The notes: generated from the sequence alone by a model not told the origin. Positions 46,359 through 55,227 are shown, counted from the stretch's first letter. The stretch is 64,000 nucleotides of DNA from Paenibacillus maysiensis (GCF_000520815.1 NZ_ASRY01000271.1:1-64000), one strand, 5' to 3'. Translations and numbers: made by a program.

Positions 46359-47240
46359 CTATCGCATATAAAGCTCCTTAACCAGTTGCATCAGCAGCTT
46401 TCGCGCCGAAGACATGTATTGCTGGTGCTGGCTGCTGTGTAATAGTCCAACGGGAATAGCCGGGTCTGTTAACTGTAGTGGAATCGTGATGAGTTCATCC
46501 GACACAGGTAACGACGATAGAATTACTCCGACCGAAGGAATTGCTTTTACAAATGATGGTATGGATGAGATTTGACTGACAATATAAAAAAACGGCATCG
46601 ACGGAAAGCGCGAAAGCTCTTTTTCCAGCCGAATATGGTACAGGCAGTTCTTCCCTCCAACGATCAGCGGGTATTCATACAGATCTTCGAGATGAAGCTC
46701 GCTTTTGGCCGCAAAGGAATGATTACGGGATACGATAAAAGCAATCTGTTCGTGATACACAGGTTCAAAGTGCAGGGAAGGAATCGAGTATGGTTCCCCG
46801 CAAATTGCAAAATCAAGCGTGTTCTCCACCAGAGCATTCGAGAGTGCATCCGTGTTTCCTACTGTAAAATGGCACGTCATATTCGGCTTATGCTCCCGAA
46901 ACTGACGCAGAACCTCGGGCAGCACGGTAGCCGCTACCGTTTCAATTACCCCGATATGCAGCGTGCCGATTTCCTCTTTTTTCAGAGACTTGGCCTGATC
47001 CAATACATAATTCCAATGCTGAATAAGTCCATCTACCTCTTCTGCATAACATTTACCCGCAGCGGTTAATTCCGCATCCCATCCTCTTTTAAAAAGCTGA
47101 AATCCCAGCTCCTTCTCCAGTCTCTGAACTTGGCTGGTTACTGTAGACTGTGCGTAGTTTAATTTGGCGGCAGCCTTTGAGAAGGTTCCTTCTTCAATAA
47201 TGGTACGAAACGTGGTTAGCTCTTTCAGATCCATGAACAC
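46359..47240 (-). CDS. LysR-family transcriptional regulator
   Basis: A 293-residue LTTR with HTH EEGTFSKAAAKLNYAQSTVT and a substrate domain from ~90 (GTLHIGVIETVAATVLPEVL). It is divergent from the tautomerase-CMD genes and is probably their regulator. Convergent with fruA. Confidence 0.87.
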   Translation of the reverse strand: MFMDLKELTTFRTIIEEGTFSKAAAKLNYAQSTVTSQVQRLEKELGFQLFKRGWDAELTAAGKCYAEEVDGLIQHWNYVLDQAKSLKKEEIGTLHIGVIETVAATVLPEVLRQFREHKPNMTCHFTVGNTDALSNALVENTLDFAICGEPYSIPSLHFEPVYHEQIAFIVSRNHSFAAKSELHLEDLYEYPLIVGGKNCLYHIRLEKELSRFPSMPFFYIVSQISSIPSFVKAIPSVGVILSSLPVSDELITIPLQLTDPAIPVGLLHSSQHQQYMSSARKLLMQLVKELYMR

Positions 47241-47345
47241 TCATCTCCATCGGTAAAAATGAATATATTTATGATTATTTTCAATTATACAGATGAAAGA
47301 GGATGGGGTAAAATCATCTTATCCAGACGGACAGGAGAGATGAAT

Positions 47346-47732
47346 ATGCCATTTGTACGAGTAGGTTACATGGAGGATCAATACACAGAGAAGGAGCTAC
47401 CTGGGATTAGCCGCTGTATCATGGACGCTTTGATCGAACATTTTCAGGTGCCGGCAAAGGATTGTTTTCAGGTTTTTCATGCTCATAAGCAGAGCGAGTT
47501 TTATTACAGTCCGGATTATTTACAGGTACCGAGAACAGACAAGCTGCTCTATATCCAAATTACGCTCGGATCAGGCAGAAGTACGGAACAAAAAAAGAGC
47601 TTCTACCAAAGGTTAGCCGAATTCTTATCCACCGAATGCAAGATCAGGCCGGAGGATGTATTTGTAACACTGGTGGAAACGGAATTAGAGGATTGGTCCT
47701 TTGGCAAAGGACTTGCCCAGATGATTTTATAG
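47346..47732 (+). CDS. Tautomerase-family protein
   Basis: A 128-residue member of the 4-oxalocrotonate tautomerase superfamily (double-length, MSAD/cis-CaaD-like class). I choose the ATG at 47346 because it gives MPFVRVGY, exposing the catalytic N-terminal Pro after Met removal; the ATG at 47340 would block it. ACAGGAG lies upstream. It is followed by a carboxymuconolactone-decarboxylase-family gene, suggesting a small catabolic or detoxification unit. The substrate is unknown. Confidence 0.85.
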   Translation: MPFVRVGYMEDQYTEKELPGISRCIMDALIEHFQVPAKDCFQVFHAHKQSEFYYSPDYLQVPRTDKLLYIQITLGSGRSTEQKKSFYQRLAEFLSTECKIRPEDVFVTLVETELEDWSFGKGLAQMIL

Positions 47733-47798
47733 CTGGAAACTGCATCTGCATAAGATCTGCATAACTGCACATCAGGAACGAAGGGAAGTGTCGAATAA

Positions 47799-48134
47799 AT
47801 GAAGCATAAATTAATCACATCGAGTGTACGGGAAAAGGTTGGGGATTTTGCGCCCGCTTTTGTGAACTATACGGAGAATGTTCTTTTTGGAGATGTATGG
47901 AGAAGAAGCGAGCTATCTCTCAGAGAACGGAGTCTCATAACCATTTCCGCATTGGTAGCGGGTGAGCATGGGGGTCAGCTTCCCTATCATCTGAATTTGG
48001 CCAAGGATAACGGATTATCGGAAGAAGAACTGGTCGAGGTGATCACACAGCTTGCCTTTTATGTAGGATGGCCCCGAGCCGCCTCAGCTATTCAAATCGC
48101 CAAAGACGTATTTCGGGGAGAAAAAGAGGGTTAG
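47799..48134 (+). CDS. Carboxymuconolactone decarboxylase family protein
   Basis: A 111-residue all-helical CMD-fold protein: LSLRERSLITISALVAGEHG and LPYHLNLAKDNGLSEEELVEVI are typical. The CxxC of AhpD-type peroxidases is absent (VAGEHGG), so it is not an AhpD-like reductase. Gamma-carboxymuconolactone decarboxylase activity is possible but unproven. Same strand as, and 66 bases after, the tautomerase gene. Confidence 0.85.
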   Translation: MKHKLITSSVREKVGDFAPAFVNYTENVLFGDVWRRSELSLRERSLITISALVAGEHGGQLPYHLNLAKDNGLSEEELVEVITQLAFYVGWPRAASAIQIAKDVFRGEKEG

Positions 48135-48174
48135 GCGTTCGGTCATCCACGAATTTCATACCTTGTTGTTCTCG

Positions 48175-48437
48175 CTCTACTCTTTTGGTTATGCACGTAA
48201 CTTCGACAGCAAGCAGCTATTGAAATTTACGAACGATTGTCTTGGTCCAGTCGCTTCTATCATCCTGCTGATCGGCGCTTGTACTTGCCTTTGTCATTGC
48301 AGGTCTGATCCGTGCAGCCGTCGGTTCTGCCACGGTAGCCATGACGACTGCTGCTGGTATTGTTGCCCCGATTGCGGTCACCATGCCGGGGATAACACCA
48401 AGTGGTTTTTTATTTTCTCTCGGACGTCCTCATAACA
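48175..48437 (+). pseudogene. Remnant of a GntP-family gluconate permease
   Basis: Two pieces of one membrane protein in different frames: LKFTNDCLGPVASIILLIGA (ends ~48275), then AFVIAGLIRAAVGSATVAMT and TAAGIVAPIAVTMPGI (to ~48400). These match the GSATVA region of GntP/GntT symporters. The rest of the ~450-residue gene is missing, so internal and terminal deletions occurred. Confidence 0.65.
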
Positions 48438-48500
48438 TGAATCATGTCGTATCCAAGTGTTATATAATAGAGAAAACATAAATCGAGAGGATATCACGCG

Positions 48501-49403
48501 TTGACCTTACAACAATTAAAATATGTCATCGAGGTTGCCAATCGCGGCTCCATGAATGAGGCGGCAAAGCGGTTGTTTATTTCCCAGCCCAGTCTGTCGA
48601 ACGCGATTCGGGATCTGGAGGAAGAAATTCATATCACGATTTTTGATCGTACCAATAAAGGTATTTCTTTGTCCAAGGAGGGTGTGGAGTTTCTCGGTTA
48701 TGCGCGTCAGGTCGTCGAACAGGCGGAACTGCTGGAAAGTCGCTATCTGGATGCCAAGCCTTCACCGCAGCATTTTTCCGTATCCACGCAGCATTATGCT
48801 TTTGCTGTAAATGCATTTGTGAATCTGGTGAATCAATATGGACAGGATGAGTATGAACTGGCTTTGCGGGAGACGAAAACCCATGAAATCATACAGGATG
48901 TCAAAAGCTTGCGAAGCGAAATCGGAATTCTGTATCTAAATGAATTTAACGCTAAAGTCATTAATAAGCTGCTAAAAGATGAAAATCTGCAATTTAACAG
49001 CCTGTTTACCGCCAATCCGCATATTTTTATCAGCACGAATAACCCGCTATCCCGGCAGTCCATTGTGACCATCGACCAGCTTCATCCTTATCCATATCTG
49101 TCCTTTGAGCAAGGGGAGTACAATTCCTTTCACTTTTCTGAGGAAATTCTCAGTACGTTGTCGCATCCCAAAAGCATTCGTGTCAATGACCGGGCGACCC
49201 TTTTCAATCTGCTGATTGGCTTGAACGGGTATACCATTTCTACCGGGGTGATCAGTGAGGATCTGAACGGTAACGAGATTATTTCCGTACCTTTGGAATG
49301 TGAGGAATCTATTAATGTGGGGTGGATTTGTCATAAAAATGCTTCGCTCTCCAAGTTGGCTTCCGTCTATGTAGATGCGCTGCATGAGGCGATAGGCGAA
49401 TAA
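48501..49403 (+). CDS. LysR-family regulator
   Basis: A 300-residue LTTR starting at a TTG (48501) with GAGAGG upstream: HTH NRGSMNEAAKRLFISQPSLSN, then a co-inducer domain. It shares direction with the MetE-like gene 120 bases downstream; repeats of TATAGC/GCTATA lie between them. Regulation of that gene, in the manner of MetR or CysB-like proteins, is plausible. Confidence 0.86.
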   Translation: MTLQQLKYVIEVANRGSMNEAAKRLFISQPSLSNAIRDLEEEIHITIFDRTNKGISLSKEGVEFLGYARQVVEQAELLESRYLDAKPSPQHFSVSTQHYAFAVNAFVNLVNQYGQDEYELALRETKTHEIIQDVKSLRSEIGILYLNEFNAKVINKLLKDENLQFNSLFTANPHIFISTNNPLSRQSIVTIDQLHPYPYLSFEQGEYNSFHFSEEILSTLSHPKSIRVNDRATLFNLLIGLNGYTISTGVISEDLNGNEIISVPLECEESINVGWICHKNASLSKLASVYVDALHEAIGE

Positions 49404-49412
49404 AAGGTTGGG

Positions 49413-49440
49413 TATAGCTTTAGGCTATAACTAGCTATAG
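49413..49440 (+). promoter_or_regulatory. Candidate LysR binding repeats before the MetE-like gene
   Basis: TATAGC (49413), GCTATA (49424) and GCTATA (49434) form overlapping dyads, including CTATA-N6-TATAG. Confidence 0.45.
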
Positions 49441-49526
49441 TTTATTGGAGTTACATTATAACTAAAAATGTGTGTTATCTTTGTTACAAGAACTTCACTA
49501 CAGAAGCGAAAAAGGAGATAACCCTA

Positions 49527-50666
49527 ATGAGCAGCATTCTTGACAATGCATCCCAACGTAAAGTGGCCCCTTTTAGACATGATATGGTCGGCAGCTTTCT
49601 GCGCCCGCAAGCGATTAAAGACGCCAGAATTCAATTTCAAAACAACGAAATTTCTGCAGATGAACTGAGAAAGATTGAAGATAACGAAATTATCAAGCTG
49701 GTGGAAAAGCAAAAATCCGTAGGACTTCAAGCCGTGACGGATGGTGAATTCAGACGCTCTTGGTGGCATCTTGATTTTATGTGGGGCCTGGATGGCGTGG
49801 AAAAGGTAGAGCTTTCGAACGGTTACCAATTCCAAGGTGTGGAAACAAGAGCGGAAACCGCACGCTTAACTGGTAAAATCGGTCACTCCCGTCATCCTTT
49901 CATTGAAGACTTCAAATACTTGAAGCAAGTAGCAGGTGAGGATGCGATTGCACGCCAAACCATTCCAGCACCAGCACAGTTCCTGGCCGAGCTGTTGCGT
50001 GGAGAAAACAAAGAAACAACCGATACCTATTACAGCAATCTGGATGAGCTGGTGACGGATATCGCCAAAGCTTACAAATCCGTGATTCAAGCATTCTATA
50101 ATGAGGGCTGCCGCAGCTTACAACTGGATGATTGCACATGGGGCATGCTCTGCGATAAAAACTATTGGGAGGCCCGCCAACAAGAGGGCGGCGATGTGGA
50201 AGAAACCAAAAAGCTGTTCGCTCGCGTGAATCAGGAAACCGTAAATGATCTTCCAGCCGACCTAGTGGTTACGACCCACGTATGCCGTGGTAACTACCAC
50301 TCCACCTGGGCATCCTCGGGCGGCTACGAGCCAGTTGCCGAAACCCTGTTCGGCATCGACAACATCGACGGCTACTACCTCGAATTTGATACCGACCGTG
50401 CAGGCGATTTCACACCGCTCAAGCATCTGAAAGACCAACAGCAGGTCGTATTGGGCCTCGTTTCCTCCAAAACGGGTGAGCTGGAAGACAAGCAGACGGT
50501 CATTAACCGCATTAAGGAAGCCACTCAATTTGTGGATATTAACCACATCTGCCTTAGCCCACAATGCGGCTTTGCTTCTACGGAAGAGGGCAATATTTTG
50601 ACGGAAGAGCAACAGTGGAAGAAGCTTGCCTTCATTAAAGAGATTGCGGACGAGATTTGGAAGTAA
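49527..50666 (+). CDS. MetE-like cobalamin-independent methyltransferase (YxjG/YxjH type)
   Basis: A 379-residue single-barrel protein equivalent to the C-terminal catalytic half of MetE, with HDMVGSFLRP at the start and the zinc ligands expected in VTTHVCRGN (~250) and LSPQCGF (~345). YxjG/YxjH-type enzymes probably methylate homocysteine or recycle methylthiol compounds. The ATG at 49527 follows AAAGGAG. No S-box riboswitch is visible in the 120-base leader, unlike the Bacillus homologues. Confidence 0.9.
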   Translation: MSSILDNASQRKVAPFRHDMVGSFLRPQAIKDARIQFQNNEISADELRKIEDNEIIKLVEKQKSVGLQAVTDGEFRRSWWHLDFMWGLDGVEKVELSNGYQFQGVETRAETARLTGKIGHSRHPFIEDFKYLKQVAGEDAIARQTIPAPAQFLAELLRGENKETTDTYYSNLDELVTDIAKAYKSVIQAFYNEGCRSLQLDDCTWGMLCDKNYWEARQQEGGDVEETKKLFARVNQETVNDLPADLVVTTHVCRGNYHSTWASSGGYEPVAETLFGIDNIDGYYLEFDTDRAGDFTPLKHLKDQQQVVLGLVSSKTGELEDKQTVINRIKEATQFVDINHICLSPQCGFASTEEGNILTEEQQWKKLAFIKEIADEIWK

Positions 50667-51013
50667 GGTTTTAGGGGAGTTTGGTAGATAAGTTTTATAA
50701 ACTTCATTTAATTCCTTAGAACTAATCAGCATATTACAAATCTCCATAAGTAACTTCTTGACGCTGCCCTATTAGTTGCAATCATGAACTTTAATTAATA
50801 ACAACTGCAATTTGTAAATTAATTTTATTTATTTTGATAATTTGTCAAAACAGATAATGACTACTCATTAAAGTTTCATTGAATATAAGATGCAGTAATA
50901 TTTTGTCTCTCATCATATTGGAGTGTGGAGACAATCATAGTCGAAGAACCCATCTGTATTAAGAAACAGGTGGGTTTGTTTGGTTTTCATAATTTTGAAA
51001 GCAAAAAATGTTC
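50667..51013. other. AT-rich intergenic region
   Basis: About 350 bases with no credible gene. The only clear structure is AACCCATCTGT/ACAGGTGGGTT at 50968-50994, with a weak T-rich tail on the + strand (to ~51003); it may end the convergent transcripts. Confidence 0.4.
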
Positions 51014-51352
51014 TTAATTTGTAATCTCCCTTATCACATTCCTCGCCAAGCGCACCTTTTCTGGACTCGACTTTTTGAGCATTGTAATAATCTCTATAAT
51101 ATCTTCATCAGATTCCACAATTTTAGGGTCTTCACTTACATAAGAAAACAACTGAATTAAGTTGACGTCTAGTGCTTTTGCAATCTTAGCCACATTTATC
51201 AAAGAAACATTCTTTTCTCCACGTTCGATCTGTCCGATGTATGTAAAATGAAATCCGCCTTTTTCCCCAAGAGCTTCTTGTGAGAGGCCCTTTTCTTTGC
51301 GCAAAACTCTTATTCTAGCTCCAACTAGCTTTAACACTTCTTTGTCCAGCAT
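51014..51352 (-). CDS. XRE-family helix-turn-helix regulator
   Basis: A 112-residue DNA-binding protein with a Cro/C1-type HTH at residues ~10-65 (RIRVLRKEKGLSQEALGEKGG then TYIGQIERGEKNVSL) and an acidic helical tail. The ATG at 51352 follows AAGGGGTG; an upstream in-frame start at 51388 lies inside the operator. A large inverted repeat covers its 5' leader. It faces two small orphan ORFs on the other strand. Resembles small repressors of mobile or cell-fate modules. Confidence 0.82.
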   Translation of the reverse strand: MLDKEVLKLVGARIRVLRKEKGLSQEALGEKGGFHFTYIGQIERGEKNVSLINVAKIAKALDVNLIQLFSYVSEDPKIVESDEDIIEIITMLKKSSPEKVRLARNVIREITN

Positions 51353-51388
51353 TTGTCTACACCCCTTCACACTAAAAAGTGTAGACAA
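51353..51388 (-). promoter_or_regulatory. Inverted repeat over the xre leader
   Basis: TTGTCTACAC and GTGTAGACAA are separated by 16 bases and abut the start codon. On DNA this is a likely autorepressor operator; in RNA the stem would pair with the SD region. Confidence 0.6.
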
Positions 51389-51502
51389 GATTTTCTTGGG
51401 TAAACATGAGATTAAGAATCGTATATTTAGTTTTTATTATATCTATAAGTATTATTTTTGAGTATAATAAGGCTAATATTGAAATTCTCTGGAGGAATAG
51501 AT

Positions 51503-51721
51503 ATGAAAAAAGATCCTTCTACCCTTAACCAAAGCTGCGATCAGCCATCCAGACACGAACAACACTTACATCATTCAATAACCGATTTCCACATTCAATC
51601 CCAATACCACATGAAACTAGCCAAAATCTGCAAAAGCATAACCAACTCCAATGCTGCATTATCCTATGTGACTGGGCTTGACTTCTATGCTGAAAGCTCT
51701 ATATATGAAGGAAAACAATAG
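51503..51721 (+). CDS. Small orphan protein, His-rich
   Basis: A 72-residue product after a good GGAGGAATAG SD. It is polar with clustered His/Gln/Ser (residues ~15-35), with no signal, membrane segment or recognised domain. It is divergent from the XRE regulator, which may control it. It overlaps the start of the next ORF, so the two could be coupled, or one gene split by a frameshift. Confidence 0.5.
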   Translation: MKKDPSTLNQSCDQPSRHEQHLHHSITDFHIQSQYHMKLAKICKSITNSNAALSYVTGLDFYAESSIYEGKQ

Positions 51722-51974
51722 CCTTTGCCCTCCAGGTTTCCTATCCATGACTGACCTGCTGCGCTTGTTACATACCGAAACCAATCCAGGCTTGGATGTT
51801 GTCGTATTTATAGGCACCACTCAATTTCTTTCATCCCAGTTAGAAACCCCGCTCCTTCAAAAGATGAAGAACAAGGATATGAAGAGGCTGCTACGTAGAA
51901 CCGACGACATTTTGTACCAGTTATCAACCCGAGTGATTTCCGATCCATCTGAAACGTATCAGTCTATTTTCTAA
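51705..51974 (+). CDS. Small orphan protein overlapping the previous ORF
   Basis: An 89-residue product if started at ATG 51705 (98 if at TTG 51678). It has a hydrophobic strand (DVVVFIGTTQFL) and a basic helix (MKNKDMKRLLRRTDD). No good SD is visible, so translation probably depends on the overlapping upstream ORF. No family recognised. Confidence 0.4.
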   Translation: MKENNSLCPPGFLSMTDLLRLLHTETNPGLDVVVFIGTTQFLSSQLETPLLQKMKNKDMKRLLRRTDDILYQLSTRVISDPSETYQSIF

Positions 51975-52075
51975 GAAGTCCTACCATGCCAAATAAACGT
52001 TGCCAATGCGCCCTGTCGTAAACCGTTTTTCTTCATACGATAAGAGTATGCTTTAAAGCAAGGAGGGATTCAGAC

Positions 52076-52180
52076 ATGGGTGAAGTTGGTTACGGTGGCG
52101 GTGGAGCATGGACATCCACAGGCGCGATTCTGGTATTGTTCATTTTGCTGGTGATTATTACTAAATCTTTTCTGATCTAA
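52076..52180 (+). CDS. YjcZ-family sporulation peptide
   Basis: A 34-residue hydrophobic peptide: short Gly-rich N-terminus (GEVGYGGGGAW), then one transmembrane helix of ~19 residues (ILVLFILLVIITKSF). This composition and length match the YjcZ/YczO-like sporulation peptides of Bacillales. AAGGAGGGA lies eight bases before the ATG, and a terminator follows. Confidence 0.8.
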   Translation: MGEVGYGGGGAWTSTGAILVLFILLVIITKSFLI

Positions 52181-52212
52181 CAGCAGGTTAGCATCGCTTA
52201 AATCTACTAAGC

Positions 52213-52249
52213 AGCCTTCTTTCACTACATAGTGAGGGAAGGCTTTTTA
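52213..52249 (+). terminator. Terminator of the YjcZ gene
   Basis: AGCCTTC..TCACT pairs with AGTGA..GAAGGCT, then TTTTT. Confidence 0.8.
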
Positions 52250-52556
52250 ATGCAGAATGGATGTTAGCCCAAGCATGTTGTCTGTCCCTGCAAGCATTGC
52301 TATACTTTATATACAGGGAAAATTTGCCTCAGCAATATGAAATAAACCCTTTGCTTGTTTGATACGGAAGCACTTTAAGCATCGCTTGGATGATGAGCCG
52401 GATTGGTGTCCGTTGAAGAGGACGAGTAAGGCGAGCTGAATCAGGGGAATGTAGCTTTTTTTAATCTGGGAGCAGACGGAATGAAGGCAGCGCTGGGGAG
52501 AATGGAAAAGGCCATCTCCACGGCTTACATATCCGTGAAGACAGCCCTTAACCCGC
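52250..52556. other. Intergenic stretch, possibly a decayed ORF
   Basis: About 300 bases without a confident gene. A stop-free + frame from 52433 to 52573 gives a protein-like tail (NLGADGMKAALGRMEKA), overlapping the end of the glycosidase gene. It lacks a start or SD, so it may be a remnant. Confidence 0.3.
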
Positions 52557-53687
52557 TTATTGATATTTTATAATAATCGCATTGCTGATCTGGCGACCGG
52601 GTGTGGTGAGATAGGAGCCGTTGTAGTACAGCCCACTGGAAGCACCGCCGTCCAAATTCATGGCCTGATAAGCGCCTGCCTGCTTCATGATTTGAGCGAG
52701 CTGTGACATGGTGGCTCCGCTTGTGGTCAGGAGGATTAGCTTATGATCCCGTGTAATCCCGAGGGCGCTTCTGGTCCCGCCGCCTGTTAATATTTTAGGG
52801 TCCTTGAAGCCTTCGGCTTTTATATTCAGGGAAACCTTTCCATTCGTCACTAAACGAGGCCCGGCTTGAAGGGCGCCTTCGACGTTGCCTTGACTTAAAC
52901 GCTGCTCAAAGGCAGGACCTGAAACCAGCTCGGCCAAATGGTTGGCATCGTACGTGAAGACGGTTCGTTGGTCGCCAGAGCTTTTTTTTAACAATTTCCC
53001 GTGGCTGACCAGATAGCCGTAAGGCGTTTTGTAGGAGCTTTTGGTATAGGCGTCAAAGTAGGTACCGTTGATGGCTACAACCGCTTGATTGCGTTTGGCG
53101 AGACCGCTTAGGTTCTCCACCTTGCCGATGCTATTGCCTGCCAGCGCCACGTCCAGACTCACCTTGGGATGAAGCATGGAGATGGTGACCACCTTAGCGG
53201 AAAAGGTGCGTGATCCGACCTTGAAGCTTTTGTGAGCCGTCTGGATCGGTATGGTGCTGCCAGGTAGCTTGCCCGTGAATACCGGAAGCCTGACGGACGT
53301 TGTGCCCTGCTTGATATGTACGGATGAGGTTTCCTTTTGCCATGAGACTTGCAGGTTTAGGTGCTGGCTGATGAACTGCAAGGGAACGTAGGTGGAACCG
53401 TTGTCGGTAAAAGGAATGCTGTGCATACGAACGGTCTGGTCATTCACTTTAGCCGTAGACTTTCCTGCAAATAAGGTGATACGGGTATCGCCTTGGGCAA
53501 TCTCAATCTTTTTGTCCGTAGCCGTCTTATTGATAGTGATCCCTTCATAGCTGTTCAGGAGGCGGAGCGGGATGAACGAATGGTTACTTTGATCCACATA
53601 GACCAGCATGGGCGCTGGTGCAGCAGCGTAGATCGGGGTTACAAGTAATAGCAGGGACAGGATAACAAGTGCGGTGATTCTTTTCAT
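52557..53687 (-). CDS. Secreted phosphodiester glycosidase (NAGPA domain) with copper-amine-oxidase-like N-domain
   Basis: A 376-residue exported protein. The signal peptide (KRITALVILSLLLLVTPIYA) gives a start at 53687, with AAGGAGA upstream. Residues ~25-120 are a copper-amine-oxidase N-terminal-like domain (SFIPLRLL, GSTYVPLQFISQHL). Residues ~150-376 are the NAGPA/phosphodiester glycosidase fold (VAINGTYFDAY, GGGTRSALGITRD, AMNLDGGASSGLYY). Such enzymes are thought to remove sugar-phosphodiester decorations from wall polymers; the substrate here is unknown. Confidence 0.87.
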   Translation of the reverse strand: MKRITALVILSLLLLVTPIYAAAPAPMLVYVDQSNHSFIPLRLLNSYEGITINKTATDKKIEIAQGDTRITLFAGKSTAKVNDQTVRMHSIPFTDNGSTYVPLQFISQHLNLQVSWQKETSSVHIKQGTTSVRLPVFTGKLPGSTIPIQTAHKSFKVGSRTFSAKVVTISMLHPKVSLDVALAGNSIGKVENLSGLAKRNQAVVAINGTYFDAYTKSSYKTPYGYLVSHGKLLKKSSGDQRTVFTYDANHLAELVSGPAFEQRLSQGNVEGALQAGPRLVTNGKVSLNIKAEGFKDPKILTGGGTRSALGITRDHKLILLTTSGATMSQLAQIMKQAGAYQAMNLDGGASSGLYYNGSYLTTPGRQISNAIIIKYQ

Positions 53688-53821
53688 GAATAGATCAATC
53701 TCCTTATGTAGTCTTGACACTTTACGAGGTGCTTGTACTTATATCGGGTTTTATAAGTTGTAAATGTATGTATATGTGAATTTTAAGACTTCGGCTGATA
53801 TCGAAACGGGGTGGGCTTGAA

Positions 53822-54295
53822 GTGAGCAGATACGAGCGGAGACTTGCAGATTACCTCCGCAGAGAGCGTCCGTCTTATCGTGTGTTTGAAGGATTACAGG
53901 AGCTGGTGCGCAGCGTGGGGCAACTGGATAATAACTGGTTATATGTGAATGTGGATCAATGGGATCAGGACCCTGTTCATACGCCGATTTATTATTTTGA
54001 CGAGCATTGGCTGGATGAATGTGCAGAGGCCGATACAGCCGTAACCAACGAGCAGGACGAGCATATCCCCGTGTGGATGACGGATCGTCAGGTTCAAACG
54101 TGGCTGGAGCTAGCGACCTTCGAAGGTATTGTGGATGTTCTCAAGGATACAGGACAGCCTGTGACGCTTCAGATGGTAATTATAGCGGTGAAATATTATG
54201 ACAAGCACGATGCCTATCTGGACTATGAAGAGGTTAAGGCGGTGACAGACCTGTGGTCTGTGCTGACGAAAGTGCGAGGCCGCCTGACGGGATGA
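53822..54295 (+). CDS. Hypothetical protein
   Basis: A 157-residue acidic, probably cytoplasmic protein from a GTG start (SRYERRLADYLRRERPSYRVFE). It is rich in Asp/Glu/Trp/Tyr with a helical C-terminus and no membrane segment or recognised domain. It lies upstream of a SUKH-like gene; such acidic small proteins are common in immunity clusters, but that is only suggestive. The SD is weak. Confidence 0.6.
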   Translation: MSRYERRLADYLRRERPSYRVFEGLQELVRSVGQLDNNWLYVNVDQWDQDPVHTPIYYFDEHWLDECAEADTAVTNEQDEHIPVWMTDRQVQTWLELATFEGIVDVLKDTGQPVTLQMVIIAVKYYDKHDAYLDYEEVKAVTDLWSVLTKVRGRLTG

Positions 54296-54347
54296 ACGAG
54301 GCCTGTGGAGCAAACGGGAAATACATACGCTGGATGGGGGAAACAGA

Positions 54348-54566
54348 ATGAGCTGGCTGAATCAAGAAACGGCCGCAGAGTGGCGACGTGAAGGAAAAAG
54401 GTATGCCGCAGTTACGCCAGATGCTCCAATACAATACGCGAGACAGGGCGTTGGATCATCTGGCGTAACCACAAGCCACTGCGTTGGTAATACGAATATT
54501 TTGCAAATGAGGATAAAAGCAAAATCTGTTAAGCTGAACTTGAAAAAAAATGTGTATGGCATATGA
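54348..54566 (+). CDS. Possible small or broken ORF
   Basis: The first ~20 residues (SWLNQETAAEWRREGK) look coding. Beyond an A5 tract at ~54396 the alternative frame (PQLRQMLQYNTRDRALDHLA, then stop) is more protein-like than the annotated continuation. A ~39-residue gene with a one-base slip is therefore likely. No family recognised. Confidence 0.35.
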   Translation: MSWLNQETAAEWRREGKRYAAVTPDAPIQYARQGVGSSGVTTSHCVGNTNILQMRIKAKSVKLNLKKNVYGI

Positions 54567-54603
54567 TGCAGTTCTGATATAGAAAGGAAAGAGGTGCGGA
54601 GAC

Positions 54604-55227
54604 ATGGACAAGAAGGCGGATATTCGCACATCCATGAAGGAGTTATTTGCACATATGGATGAGGCTTTTTTTATGGATTTGGTAGAAAATGTACCCTTCG
54701 AGATGCGTGACGGCAATGCCAATGAGGAAGGCTGGATCAAGTGGAAGCCTCTTCCTTCGCAGATCACAGAGCAGGAAGTTCGGAATCTTGAGGAAACCTA
54801 CCATTTCAAGCTTCCTCCCTTGCTGAGAAGTTTCATCATGTCCTATCATTATGTGTCTTTACAATTCGATAACGAATTCATTCCTGGAGTCTACTGGAGC
54901 GATTGCACCTTTATTGAGTTTCCACGACTGCCTGTCGGCCAAGGCTTGAAGGGATTTCATGATTTGCTCCGCGAATGGTCGCCCTTGCTATCGGCAGGTT
55001 ATATTCCTTTTGCAATTGCTGAGGACGATCAGGGCCCCGTTTGTTTGAATGCAGGAAGCAGACATAAGGATGGGGACTATCCTATCGTATGGTTCTTTCA
55101 TGAGGATTTGCAGCATCTGGACGAGGACGAGTTACGCATCAGGGATAACCTGATTCCCCATGTACAAGGGCTGTTTCCCTCTTCTGTCGAGATGTTTAAC
55201 GTAATGTTTAAGCAGATCAGGCACTAA
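54604..55227 (+). CDS. SMI1/KNR4 (SUKH) family protein
   Basis: A 207-residue protein with the SUKH pattern: PSQITEQEVRNLEETYHFKLPPLLRSFI at residues ~57-85, a Trp/Asp central strand (PGVYWSDCTFIEF) and a C-terminal DGDYPIVWFFHEDL strand. SUKH proteins often act as immunity proteins against polymorphic toxins, though some are regulatory; no toxin gene is adjacent. SD AAAGAGGTG. Confidence 0.75.
   Translation: MDKKADIRTSMKELFAHMDEAFFMDLVENVPFEMRDGNANEEGWIKWKPLPSQITEQEVRNLEETYHFKLPPLLRSFIMSYHYVSLQFDNEFIPGVYWSDCTFIEFPRLPVGQGLKGFHDLLREWSPLLSAGYIPFAIAEDDQGPVCLNAGSRHKDGDYPIVWFFHEDLQHLDEDELRIRDNLIPHVQGLFPSSVEMFNVMFKQIRH

Noticed and set aside
49404-49526. S-box (SAM) riboswitch before the MetE-like gene
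   Set aside because: The 120-base leader is too short and shows none of the conserved S-box helices; only LysR-like repeats are present.
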